Assembly: GCA_031261885.1 (NCBI GenBank)
Contig: JAISIU010000210.1
Span: forward strand, 1 to 12,473
Length of the DNA stretch: 12,473 nucleotides
Source of the DNA: Bifidobacteriaceae bacterium
GTDB taxonomy: Bacteria > Actinomycetota > Actinomycetes > Actinomycetales > WQXJ01
Reading direction: 5' to 3'
In this document: positions 1 to 7,174 of the stretch, piece by piece
Layout of the letters: each line of letters starts with the position of its first letter
Position numbering within the stretch: position 1 is the first letter of the stretch
The notes under the pieces: generated by a model
Database searches by the model: none
The model's input: the letters and a program-made list of their open reading frames with translations, nothing else
What the model was told of the DNA's origin: nothing
Made by a program: the position numbers and the translations under genes

Positions 1-3
1 CCC

Positions 4-11
4 GAGGAGGA
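4..11 (+). promoter_or_regulatory. Ribosome binding site of the first gene
   Basis: The sequence GAGGAGGA lies 8 bases before the ATG at 20. It is a strong Shine-Dalgarno match and supports that start. No promoter is visible because the window begins only a few bases upstream. Confidence 0.75.
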
Positions 12-19
12 CCCCCAAC

Positions 20-1444
20 ATGAGCGAGCACCAGGAGCCGGATCCCGCAGAGCACTGGGCGGCGCCGTCGCCGCCGGCCCCCGGCGGCCCGACCTCCGGC
101 TTCGCGGCCCCCGGCCCCACACCACCAAGCCCGGCCGCACCGACATCGGCCACCCCGACTGCCCAACCCGGCGTGCCGGCATCGGGCATCCCCACCACCC
201 AACCCGGCGTGCCGGCATCGGCCACCCCTACTATCCAACCCGGCGTGCCGCCATCGGGCGCCCCGGCCACGCCGCCCCGGCCGCAACCCCGGTACGGCCA
301 GATCGCACCGCCCGGCTGGGTCAACCCGAACACGTCCCAGGCCGCGCCCGGCGGCTTCGCGCAGCCGGCCTACGGTCCCGCCTCCCAGGGCTACGGGCAG
401 ACCTACGGCCAGACGTACGGCCAGGGCTACCCGCCACCCGGCGGGCCACAGGGCCAGACCTACCAGCAGTTCGCGGGCCCGGCCCAGGCCGGCGGCTGGG
501 CCCCGATGTCCGTGAGGCCGGGCGTCATCCCGCTGAGGCCGCTGCGCGTCGGCGAGATCTTCGACGGCGCCTTCAAGTCGATCCGCCACTCCCCCGGCGT
601 CATGTTCGGGCTCAGCGTCATCGTGTTCGCCGTGATCGGCGCGATCCGGCTCATCGTGGAACTCACGACCCAGAACTCCGGCACGTCCCTGTCCTCGCTG
701 CTGTCGAGTGACTCGGCCAGCTTCGACGCCGGGTTCCAAGCCGGGCTGGCCGGCGGCGGCTCGATCGTGGCCACGCTCGTGACGAGCCTCCTCACGCTCA
801 TCGCCACGACTCTCCTGTCCGGTTTCCTCACGTACTCGGTGTCCCGCGCGGTGCTCGGCCGGCACACCACCGTGAAGGAGGCCTGGCGGGCCGTCGGCGA
901 CCGCTTCTGGCCGTTGCTCGGGCTCACGCTCCTGATCGGCGTCATCGAGGCCGCGGCCGTCCTCATCGCCGTGCTGCTCGGCGCCGCCTGGGTCAGGGCC
1001 GTCGGCCCGAACAGCCTCGCCGCGGTCGGCATCGTCCTGCTGATCATCGCCGTGATGGTCTGCGTGCTGCTCTTCTTCGTCGTGAAAACCCTGTTCATGG
1101 CGCCCGTGCTCGTGTTGGAGCGCAGCGGCGTCGGCCGTTCGTTCGTGCGCGGCTGGAAGCTGACCGACGGCGTGTTCTGGCGCACGTTCGGCACCTACCT
1201 GCTGGCCACGATCCTCGTCAGCTTCATCACGGGCATGTTCAGCTCGATCATCCTGGTCCTCGCGGTGTTCGCGGCCGGCAGCGACTCGACCACGCCGCTG
1301 CTGATCGGCGAGGCCGTCGTCACGTTCATCGCGAACGCCGTGACCCAGCCGTTCCTCTCCAGCGTGACCGCGCTCCTGTACATCGACGCCCGCATGCGCC
1401 GCGAGGGCCTCGACATCCAACTGGCACAGGCGGCGAACCAGTGA
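20..1444 (+). CDS. Six-TM membrane protein with long Pro-rich N-terminus (glycerophosphodiesterase membrane-domain-like)
   Basis: Integral membrane protein of 474 residues, first gene of the MoxR operon; biochemical role unknown. Residues 1-165 are disordered, rich in Pro, Ala, Gly and Gln, with a 12-residue tandem repeat (47-82) and a Gly-Tyr-Gln tract (124-137). The folded part opens with the motif IPLRPLRVGEIFDGAF (170-185), which from memory is typical of actinobacterial proteins annotated as having a glycerophosphoryl diester phosphodiesterase membrane domain. No catalytic phosphodiesterase domain is present. About six hydrophobic segments follow (near 194-215, 247-272, 295-320, 333-358, 389-418, 427-452), with the soluble motif ERSGVGRSFVRGWKLTDG at 367-384. 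The stop overlaps the next start by 4 bases (GTGA). The position matches M. tuberculosis Rv3689 from recall. The membrane fold is clear; the family name is tentative. Confidence 0.85.
   Translation: MSEHQEPDPAEHWAAPSPPAPGGPTSGFAAPGPTPPSPAAPTSATPTAQPGVPASGIPTTQPGVPASATPTIQPGVPPSGAPATPPRPQPRYGQIAPPGWVNPNTSQAAPGGFAQPAYGPASQGYGQTYGQTYGQGYPPPGGPQGQTYQQFAGPAQAGGWAPMSVRPGVIPLRPLRVGEIFDGAFKSIRHSPGVMFGLSVIVFAVIGAIRLIVELTTQNSGTSLSSLLSSDSASFDAGFQAGLAGGGSIVATLVTSLLTLIATTLLSGFLTYSVSRAVLGRHTTVKEAWRAVGDRFWPLLGLTLLIGVIEAAAVLIAVLLGAAWVRAVGPNSLAAVGIVLLIIAVMVCVLLFFVVKTLFMAPVLVLERSGVGRSFVRGWKLTDGVFWRTFGTYLLATILVSFITGMFSSIILVLAVFAAGSDSTTPLLIGEAVVTFIANAVTQPFLSSVTALLYIDARMRREGLDIQLAQAANQ
122..265 (+). repeat. 36-bp tandem repeat encoding a 12-residue Pro-rich unit
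   Basis: Three clear units occupy 158-193, 194-229 and 230-265. The exact core CAACCCGGCGTGCCG recurs at 164, 200 and 236, a period of 36 bases. They encode TAQPGVPASGIP, TTQPGVPASATP and TIQPGVPPSGAP. A degenerate fourth unit, PPSPAAPTSATP, precedes them at 122-157. The period is a multiple of three, so copy-number change would keep the frame. Confidence 0.85.
389..430 (+). repeat. Gly-Tyr-Gln-Thr repeat tract
   Basis: Residues 124-137 of the first gene read GYGQTYGQTYGQGY, with a 12-base DNA period around TACGGCCAGAC. The tract is low-complexity and aromatic/Gln-rich, in the cytoplasmic or surface-exposed tail before the first membrane segment. Confidence 0.7.
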
Positions 1445-2130
1445 GCCTGCCGCTGCTCGCCGCCCTCCGCGACGTGCCCGTGACGCCGGGCGGGGACCAG
1501 GCGCGCGAATGGATCACGCGCGAGCTCGCGAAGTCCGGGTACAAGACCCGGCCGTCGCTGTGGCAGCGGTTCCTGAACTGGCTCGAGTCACTGTTCCGGT
1601 CCGGCGGCACGGCGTCGCTCGGCCAGCTGTTGACGTGGCTCGTGATCGTCGTCGTCATCGTCGCCGTCGTGATCCTCGCGTTCGTCGTGGCCGGCCCGAT
1701 CAGGCGCCGCCTGGGCCGCGACGACGACCGCGGCGTGCTGACGGGCGAGACGCGCTCGGCGGCGGAGCTCGGCCGCGACGCCGCCGCCCTGGCCCAGCGC
1801 GGCGAGTGGACCGACGCGACCGTGACGGCCTTCCGGGCCGTGGCGCGCCTCATCGAGGAGCGCGGCATCCTCACGGCCGCCCCAGGCCGCACGGCCGTCG
1901 AGATCGCCGCCCAGGCCGGCGCCCTCCTGCCGGACCTGGCCGCCGCCCTCAGGGACTGCGCGGCGACGTTCGACGACCTCGCGTACGGCGACCGGCCCGG
2001 GTCGGAGCCCACCTACCGGGCGGCCGCCCAGCTGCTCAGGGCCGTCGGCAAGGCCGATGTCGTCACACCGGTGGCCGATGACGGCCAGGCCGGGCCCGTC
2101 ATCCTCGACGTTCCGGTGGCCGTCCCATGA
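1441..2130 (+). CDS. DUF4129 domain protein, single-pass membrane protein
   Basis: Protein of 229 residues. One strong hydrophobic segment at about 64-86 follows a short N-terminal region with amphipathic helices (WITRELAKSGY; WQRFLNWLESLF). After a basic stop-transfer (IRRRLGR, 86-92) comes a helical C-terminal domain with DUF4129-like features: a helix near 103-140, the motif LIEERGILTAAPGRTAVEIA (137-156) and FDDLAYGDRP (177-186). DUF4129 is often found C-terminal to transglutaminase domains or next to MoxR/DUF58 genes; its function is unknown. The start is GTG, overlapping the previous stop as GTGA, and its stop overlaps the next ATG as ATGA, so translation is probably coupled on both sides. 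Corresponds in order to Rv3690 from recall. Confidence 0.85.
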   Translation: MSLPLLAALRDVPVTPGGDQAREWITRELAKSGYKTRPSLWQRFLNWLESLFRSGGTASLGQLLTWLVIVVVIVAVVILAFVVAGPIRRRLGRDDDRGVLTGETRSAAELGRDAAALAQRGEWTDATVTAFRAVARLIEERGILTAAPGRTAVEIAAQAGALLPDLAAALRDCAATFDDLAYGDRPGSEPTYRAAAQLLRAVGKADVVTPVADDGQAGPVILDVPVAVP

Positions 2131-3407
2131 CCGCTGAGGCGACCGGCCGGGCGGCGGCCACCGCCAAACGCGACCGGCGCCGCCGCGTCGCCGGGTGGTC
2201 GATGGTCGCGATCCTCGTGGCCGGGTTCGTGGTGCTCGGCGCGCTGATCCGGCCGGCCGGCGATTCGACGCCGCTGTCCGTCGACAACTACGGCATGGAC
2301 GGCGCCAGGGCGCTGGCCCAGGTGCTTGGCCAGCGCGGCGTGGACGTGAGGCAGACCGGATCGTTCCAGGACGCGGCCGCCGCCGCGAAACCCGGTAGCA
2401 CGCTCGCCCTCGTGGGATCTGGCGGCTGGAGCGCGAGCCAGTTGGCAAGGCTCGCGCGCTCCGGCGCCGACATCGTCATCGTCGACGGCGACGACACCAC
2501 GGTCATGACGTTGACCGGTGGCACGCTGAGCACCGGGATCGACACCCCGACCGTGTGGAACACACAGAACGCCGGCGGCACGCTGATCTACCACACCCAC
2601 CCGTTCGACCCGCACTGCGGCGACGCCGACGCGAAGGCCGCGGGCACGGTCGCGATCACGGAGTACAGCTCGGGCACGGGCGATGACGGCCTGCCGAACG
2701 GCACGGTCACCACCACGGGCGCGACCCCCGGCCCCTTCACGCTGTGTTACCCGACGGCCTACGACCCGAAGACCTCCGGCCGCACCGTCCAGGCCGGCGC
2801 CGTGATCTACGCCGCCGGCAGCGTCGGCGGCCACCGCGTCGCCGTGCTCCAGTCCCCCGACCTCGTGACGAACGCCTGGGTGGCCCAGCGCGGCAACGCC
2901 GCCCTCGCGCTCAGGGCCCTGGGCCGGCACAAGGCGCTCACGTGGTATCTGCCGGCGGCGGGCAGCCACGGCGGCGGGCTCGACCTCAGCTTCGGCGGGA
3001 TCGTGCCGCGCCGGCTGCTGTGGGGCTGCCTCATGGCGCTCGTGGCCGGACTGTTCGCGGCTTTCTGGCTGGGCCGCCGCCTCGGCCCGCCGGTGCCGGA
3101 GCCACTGCCCGTCCACGTCCCCGCCTCGCAGCTGACCCGCGGCCTGGGCCGCCTCTACCGGCGGGCGCACGCGCGCGGGCACGCCGCCGCCGCGCTCCGG
3201 GCCGCGGCCCTCGCCCGGATCGGCCGCACCGTTGGGATCGGCCCCGAGGCCGACCGCGCCACGACCGTCGCGCGCGTCCACGCCGCCTCCGGCCGTGACG
3301 CGCGCCTGGTAGAAACGACACTGTACGGCCCCGCGCCGAGCAGCGACGCCGAACTGACCCGCCTCGCGCGGGATCTTGACCAGTTAGAGAAGGAAGTCCG
3401 CCCATGA
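2127..3407 (+). CDS. DUF4350 domain membrane protein
   Basis: Protein of 426 residues with two membrane segments (about 22-43 and 296-317), so residues 44-295 should be extracytoplasmic and the C-terminal 110 residues cytoplasmic. DUF4350-like features are the early motif LSVDNYGMDGARALAQVLGQ (50-69), where paralogues keep a Gly-x-x-Ala-Leu pattern, a Rossmann-like stretch TLALVGSGGW (92-101) and ADIVIVDG (114-121), and NAALALRALGRHKALTWYLP (257-276) before the second membrane segment. No catalytic motif is obvious. Two cysteines (164, 207) fall in the outside domain and could form a disulfide. The cytoplasmic tail is Arg-rich and helical, available to contact the MoxR ATPase encoded next. 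ATGA overlaps occur at both ends. Corresponds in order to Rv3691 from recall. Confidence 0.85.
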   Translation: MTAEATGRAAATAKRDRRRRVAGWSMVAILVAGFVVLGALIRPAGDSTPLSVDNYGMDGARALAQVLGQRGVDVRQTGSFQDAAAAAKPGSTLALVGSGGWSASQLARLARSGADIVIVDGDDTTVMTLTGGTLSTGIDTPTVWNTQNAGGTLIYHTHPFDPHCGDADAKAAGTVAITEYSSGTGDDGLPNGTVTTTGATPGPFTLCYPTAYDPKTSGRTVQAGAVIYAAGSVGGHRVAVLQSPDLVTNAWVAQRGNAALALRALGRHKALTWYLPAAGSHGGGLDLSFGGIVPRRLLWGCLMALVAGLFAAFWLGRRLGPPVPEPLPVHVPASQLTRGLGRLYRRAHARGHAAAALRAAALARIGRTVGIGPEADRATTVARVHAASGRDARLVETTLYGPAPSSDAELTRLARDLDQLEKEVRP

Positions 3408-4666
3408 CCTCACCGGCCGGCCCCGCCCCCGTTCCATCCTTCCCGCCCGGCGTGCCGGGTGCGTCCGGTGCGCCCGGTGCGCCCGCCTGGCCCACGGCCC
3501 CCGCACCCGTGGTTCCTGCCGCGGCGCCCCCGGCCCCTGCCCCACCCCTGGCTCCTATGGGCCCCCAGGCTCTCCCGGGCGTGGAGGCTAATGGCACTTT
3601 CCAGGCCCCGAAACAGCCATCAGCCTCCACGCCCGGAAAGGGTGCCGTGCCCACCCAACCCGGCCGGCCGGCATCGTCCACCCCAGTCCAACCGGCCCAA
3701 CCGGCCCGGCCGGCGGCCGATGCCGCGCGGCGCGCGATGGCGCTGGTCAGGACCGAGATCGGCAAGGCCGTCGTCGGGCAGGACGCGGCCGTCACGGGCC
3801 TCATCATCGGACTGCTGGCCGGCGGCCACGTGCTGCTCGAGGGCGTCCCGGGCGTCGCCAAGACGCTGCTCGTCCGGTCGCTGGCCGCGGCGCTCAGCCT
3901 CGAGACGAAGCGCGTCCAGTTCACGCCCGACCTCATGCCGGGCGACGTCACGGGCTCGCTGATCTACGACCAGCGCGGGTCTCGCTTCGAGTTCCAGCCC
4001 GGGCCCGTGTTCACGAACCTGCTGCTCGCGGACGAGATCAACCGCACACCGCCTAAGACCCAGGCCTCCCTGTTGGAGGCCATGGAGGAACGCCAGGTCA
4101 CGGTCGAGGGCTCGCCCCGGCCGCTGCCGGACCCGTTCATGGTGATCGCGACGCAGAACCCCGTCGAGTACGAGGGCACGTACCCGCTGCCGGAGGCCCA
4201 GCTCGACCGCTTCCTGCTCAAGCTCGTGCTGCCGCTGCCCCCGCGCGAGGACGAGGTCCAGATCCTGGCCCGCCACGCGGCCGGTTTCAACCCGCGCGAC
4301 CTGCCCGGCGCCGGCATCCAGGCCGTGGCCGGGGCCCAGGACCTCCGGGCGGCCCGCGCCGCGGCCGCCGCCGTCGCGGCCCAACCGGCCGTCCTCGGCT
4401 ACATCGTCGACGTCTGCCGCGCCACGCGCCAGTCCCCGTCCGTCGAGCTCGGCGCCTCGCCGAGGGCCGCGACTGCGCTGCTCGCGACGGCCAAGGCGTG
4501 GGCGTTCCTCCAGGGCCGCGACTATGTCACGCCGGACGACGTCAAGGCGCTGACCATCCCGACCCTCCAGCATCGCCTGTCGCTCCGCATCGAGGCGACG
4601 AGCGAGGGCGGCAGCGCCGAGAAGGTGCTCGGCACCGTCCTCGCGTCCGTGCCGGTGCCGCGCTGA
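3404..4666 (+). CDS. moxR: MoxR-family AAA+ ATPase with unusual Pro-rich N-terminal extension
   Basis: AAA+ ATPase, 420 residues. MoxR proteins are chaperone-like and usually work with vWA-domain partners. The ATPase core starts at about residue 105. Walker A is GVPGVAKT (147-154, Lys153), Walker B is LLLADEINR (206-214, Asp210/Glu211), sensor 1 lies in VIATQNP (247-253, Asn252), the arginine finger is probably Arg269 in QLDRF, and sensor 2 is in GASPRA (Arg354). All are intact, so it should bind and hydrolyse ATP. Residues 1-104 are a disordered Pro/Ala-rich extension that most MoxR proteins lack; it contains the inverted repeat at 3575-3636 and a segment resembling the 12-residue repeat of the first gene. 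The start overlaps the previous stop (ATGA) and has a GAAGGAAG-like ribosome site about 9 bases upstream, so the extension seems genuine. Equivalent to Rv3692 (moxR2) by order. Confidence 0.93.
   Translation: MTSPAGPAPVPSFPPGVPGASGAPGAPAWPTAPAPVVPAAAPPAPAPPLAPMGPQALPGVEANGTFQAPKQPSASTPGKGAVPTQPGRPASSTPVQPAQPARPAADAARRAMALVRTEIGKAVVGQDAAVTGLIIGLLAGGHVLLEGVPGVAKTLLVRSLAAALSLETKRVQFTPDLMPGDVTGSLIYDQRGSRFEFQPGPVFTNLLLADEINRTPPKTQASLLEAMEERQVTVEGSPRPLPDPFMVIATQNPVEYEGTYPLPEAQLDRFLLKLVLPLPPREDEVQILARHAAGFNPRDLPGAGIQAVAGAQDLRAARAAAAAVAAQPAVLGYIVDVCRATRQSPSVELGASPRAATALLATAKAWAFLQGRDYVTPDDVKALTIPTLQHRLSLRIEATSEGGSAEKVLGTVLASVPVPR
3575..3636. repeat. 62-bp imperfect palindrome inside the moxR reading frame
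   Basis: The arms 3575-3589 (CCGGGCGTGGAGGCT) and 3622-3636 (AGCCTCCACGCCCGG) are perfect 15-bp reverse complements. After one mismatch (3590/3621) five more pairs follow (3591-3595 with 3616-3620), then two mismatches and four more pairs (3598-3601 with 3610-3613), leaving an 8-base loop at 3602-3609. That is 24 pairs out of 27. It encodes MoxR residues 58-78 in frame. Seven of the 22 codons in 3575-3640 end in A or T (gct, aat, act, aaa, cca, tca, gga), far above the neighbouring DNA. This suggests an inserted palindromic element or a functional mRNA hairpin. Confidence 0.85.
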
Positions 4667-4716
4667 GGCCGGGCGGACCGGGTGAGAGCTGAGACGAGAG
4701 GCGAGGCGGACTGACG

Positions 4717-6012
4717 ATGGCGATCTCGTGGCGTGTGCCGCTGCTGCTGGCCGTCGGCGCCGTGGCGGTCGGACTGTGGCCCCGCGGGGTCGTGGCCGTG
4801 GCCTGGGTGGCCGTCGTGCTGCTCGCGTGCGCCGTCGACCTGATCGCGGCCGCCAGCCCCAGGCGGATCGGCCTGACGCGGGACGTGCCGCCGGCCGTCC
4901 GCCTCACGGAGACGGCGCAGACCACGCTGACGCTCATGAACACGGCCTCGGGCCGCACGGCCCGGCTCGTGGTGCGCGACGCCTGGGAGCCGGGCGCCGG
5001 CGCGCCGGAGCGACGCGTCCGCGTGCGGATCCCCGGGGGGCAGGGCCGCCGCCTCCGCACACCGCTGACGCCGCTCAGGCGCGGCACGCGGCACGCCGGC
5101 CCGGTCACGCTGCGCAGTTTCGGACCGCTCGGCCTGGCCGCGCGGCAGCGCACGATGTCGGTCCCCGCCGAGATCTCGGTGTTGCCGGAGTTCCGTTCCC
5201 GGCGTTATCTGCCCTACCGCCTGGCCCGGTTGCGGGAGCTCGACGGGCGGGCCTCGGTGCGCGTGCGCGGGCAGGGCACGGAGTTCGATTCGTTGCGCGA
5301 GTACGAGATCGGCGACGACGTCCGGTCGATCGACTGGCGGGCCACGGCCCGCGGCGACAAGGCCGTCGTCCGGACGTGGCGGCCGGAACGGGACCGCCGT
5401 GTCGTCATCGTGCTCGACACGTCGCGGTGGTCGGCCGGAAGGATCGGGGACGCCACGAGGCTCGACGCCGGCATCGAAGCGGCGCTGCTGCTCGGCGCGC
5501 TGGCGGCGGCCGGCGGCGACCGCGTCGACCTGGTCGCGGCCGACCGCGTGACGCGCGCGCACGTCGGGCCGTGTTCGGGGCCCACGGCGGTGGCCGCGCT
5601 GTCGGCCGGCCTGGCCGGTGTCGAACCGGTGCTCGTCGAGGCCGACTGGACCTACCTGGCGGCCCGGATCCGGGCGGTCAGCCGGCAGCGCGCGCTCGTG
5701 GTGCTGATCACGTCGACGGACCCGGCGCTCGTCGAGGACGGGCTCGCGACCGTGCTCGACGGCCTCGTGCGGCGGCACGTGGTGCTCGTGGCCACGGTGC
5801 GCGACCCGGAGGAGGCCGAGCTGGCCCGGGGCCGCGAGGACGCGGACGCCGTCTACCTGGCCGCGGCCGCGGAACGCCGCGAGCTCACGCTCCAGGGCAT
5901 GGAGGCCCAGCTCCGCGCGCGCGGCGCCCACACGGTGGACGGCGGTCTCGACACGCTGGCCCCAGCCGTGGCCGACGCCTACCTCACGTTGAAAGCGGCC
6001 GGCCAGCTGTAA
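4717..6012 (+). CDS. DUF58 (vWA-like) membrane-anchored protein
   Basis: Protein of 431 residues, the usual genomic partner of MoxR ATPases. Two hydrophobic segments at the N-terminus (about 6-22 and 24-46) anchor it. Residues 50-150 are a beta-rich region, and the DUF58 signature is GTEFDSLREYEIGDDVR (187-203) followed by SIDWRATAR (204-212). A vWA-like fold follows: VVIVLDTSRW (229-238) sits at the metal-site position, with ALVVLITSTDPAL (326-338) and VVLVATVRDP (355-364) as later strands. The metal site reads D-T-S-R-W, so the second serine of the classic DxSxS motif is missing. It starts 50 bases after moxR, with a purine-rich GAGGCGGA 6 bases before the ATG; read-through from the operon is likely. 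Equivalent to Rv3693 by order. Confidence 0.92.
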   Translation: MAISWRVPLLLAVGAVAVGLWPRGVVAVAWVAVVLLACAVDLIAAASPRRIGLTRDVPPAVRLTETAQTTLTLMNTASGRTARLVVRDAWEPGAGAPERRVRVRIPGGQGRRLRTPLTPLRRGTRHAGPVTLRSFGPLGLAARQRTMSVPAEISVLPEFRSRRYLPYRLARLRELDGRASVRVRGQGTEFDSLREYEIGDDVRSIDWRATARGDKAVVRTWRPERDRRVVIVLDTSRWSAGRIGDATRLDAGIEAALLLGALAAAGGDRVDLVAADRVTRAHVGPCSGPTAVAALSAGLAGVEPVLVEADWTYLAARIRAVSRQRALVVLITSTDPALVEDGLATVLDGLVRRHVVLVATVRDPEEAELARGREDADAVYLAAAAERRELTLQGMEAQLRARGAHTVDGGLDTLAPAVADAYLTLKAAGQL

Positions 6013-6041
6013 CCGCGAAGGCGGCGTTCCGAGCGCTCCCC

Positions 6042-6062
6042 GAGCGCCGGCATCGGGCGCTT
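6042..6062. terminator. Possible stem-loop between convergent genes
   Basis: AGCGCC (6043-6048) pairs with GGCGCT (6056-6061) around a 7-base loop, with a further G-T pair at 6042/6062. It lies in the 50-base gap between the DUF58 stop and the convergent SpoIIM stop. Only TTCT follows on the plus strand, so it is a weak intrinsic terminator at best. Confidence 0.3.
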
Positions 6063-7049
6063 CTACGCGCTGACGGGCACGTAGGTCTCGCCGAAACCGC
6101 TCAACGCGTCAACGCCGAGGCGGCGGGCGCGCCGGCCGGCGCCGAACACGTAGAACCAGTACGCGGCGCAGGCGACCGCGCCGATGCCGATCTCGACCCA
6201 GGCCGGCCAGCTGCGCGGCGTGACGAACCCCTCGATCAGGCCGGAGACGCCGAGCGAGAGCGCCGCGCCGACCGCGCCGAGCACGAGCGTGAGCCCGGAC
6301 TGGGCGAGCGCCTCGGTCCGCTTGCGGCGGCCCGGCACGAGCACGGTCCAGAACACGTTGACGCCGGCCGCCACGGCCGTGAACAGGCAGGACAGTTCGA
6401 GCATGCCGTGCGGCAGGATCGACGTGAAGAAGCCTTGGAGCTGGCCGTTCGCCCCCATGACCGCGCCCGAGACGCCAAGGTTGATCGCGTTGTTCACGAG
6501 CGTGTACAGGCCGCCGACGAACGTGACGCCCATCGGGAAGCTCTCGAGCGCGATCCAGGCGTTGTTCGTGAAGACATGGGCCGCGAACACGGCGTTCGGG
6601 TCCTCCGTGTAATACGTGAAGAAGTCGCTCTGGTAGCCCGAGGCGTTGGCCCGGGCCACGAGCGAGGCCCGGAGCGCGGGCGTGTCCTGGATGTGCAGTC
6701 CCGTGGCGACGGCCACGACGACGGTGAGGACCGCGGCCCCGACGGCCCACCAGCGCAGCCGGTACAGCGCGGCCGGCAGGCGGAACTCGAAGAAGGCCCT
6801 GAGCGTGTGGAGGAAGCCCTCGCGGGCGCCCGTCAGGCGCGCGCCGGCCGCGGCCACCTGGCCGGACAGTTGGGACACGAGCGCCGGGTCGGGGGCCGCG
6901 GAGCGCACCTGGGACAGGTGGGTGCCGGTGCGGGCGTAGAGGCGGGCCAGCTCGTCCGCCTCCGCGCCCGTGAGGCGGCGCCGCTTGGTCAGCGCCCCGA
7001 GGCGCTGCCACAGGGCCGCCCGGGGCTGGGCGAAAGCTTCGATGTCCAC
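6063..7049 (-). CDS. SpoIIM / stage II sporulation protein M family membrane protein
   Basis: Membrane protein of 328 residues. The N-terminal 95 residues are soluble and helical. Hydrophobic segments follow at about 101-117, 160-195, 205-238, 252-273 and 281-301. The family hallmark LPHGMLEL (212-219, His214, Gly215, Glu218) sits in the conserved central region, and basic RRKR (241-244) follows a membrane segment. The name comes from a Bacillus engulfment protein; in actinobacteria such genes accompany MoxR/DUF58 clusters and do not imply endospores. The reading frame extends upstream to 7109, but I chose the GTG at 7049 because a -10-like TAGCCT ends 7 bases before it and the preceding codons look non-coding. 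It is convergent with the DUF58 gene and divergent from the RDD gene. Equivalent to Rv3694c by order. Confidence 0.9.
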   Translation of the reverse strand: MDIEAFAQPRAALWQRLGALTKRRRLTGAEADELARLYARTGTHLSQVRSAAPDPALVSQLSGQVAAAGARLTGAREGFLHTLRAFFEFRLPAALYRLRWWAVGAAVLTVVVAVATGLHIQDTPALRASLVARANASGYQSDFFTYYTEDPNAVFAAHVFTNNAWIALESFPMGVTFVGGLYTLVNNAINLGVSGAVMGANGQLQGFFTSILPHGMLELSCLFTAVAAGVNVFWTVLVPGRRKRTEALAQSGLTLVLGAVGAALSLGVSGLIEGFVTPRSWPAWVEIGIGAVACAAYWFYVFGAGRRARRLGVDALSGFGETYVPVSA

Positions 7050-7056
7050 AGTTCCA

Positions 7057-7062
7057 AGGCTA
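7057..7062 (-). promoter_or_regulatory. -10 element of leaderless promoter for the SpoIIM-family gene
   Basis: Read on the minus strand, TAGCCT is followed by 7 bases and then the GTG start (7049-7047). This places the expected transcription start on the start codon itself, the usual leaderless layout in actinobacteria. No Shine-Dalgarno sequence is present, and no convincing -35 hexamer is visible. Confidence 0.6.
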
Positions 7063-7161
7063 GTGGGCAGGCGGGCGTGGCCCGGCGGCCAGCGCGGCCC
7101 GGCGGGCACATGCTCAGCGGACGCTCAGGTCCTGGCGCCCCGGCCGGCGGCCGCCAGAACC

Positions 7162-7167
7162 TAGGAT
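7162..7167 (+). promoter_or_regulatory. -10 element of leaderless promoter for the RDD gene
   Basis: TAGGAT is followed by GAGGAGC (7 bases) and GTG at 7175, mirroring the divergent promoter at 7057-7062. The GAGGAG could also be read as a ribosome site, but with only one base before GTG it is too close. A perfect 10-bp palindrome GGCGGCCGCC (7145-7154) occupies the region just upstream. No clear -35 is present. Confidence 0.55.
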
Positions 7168-7174
7168 GAGGAGC

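Noticed and set aside
122..265. 36-bp periodic repeats resembling a short CRISPR array
   Set aside because: The units abut with no spacers, are in frame, and encode a regular 12-residue Pro-rich peptide.
6047..6060. GCCGGCATCGGGCGC-like string that recalls parts of the repeats at 174, 246 and 9658
   Set aside because: Only about 10-12 GC-rich bases are shared and the flanks do not align, so coincidence is sufficient.
6063..7049. SpoIIM name as evidence for an endospore former
   Set aside because: The family is widespread in non-sporulating actinobacteria beside MoxR/DUF58 genes, and no other sporulation gene is present.
4728..7169. An 813-codon open frame on the plus strand, plus other long frames antisense to or overlapping the assigned genes (for example 2013-3281 minus, 4522-5931 minus, 9654-11432 plus)
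   Set aside because: Their translations are Arg/Ala/Gly/Pro-rich with no domain motifs and lie in alternative frames of genes with clear family signatures. This is the usual effect of very high GC removing stop codons.
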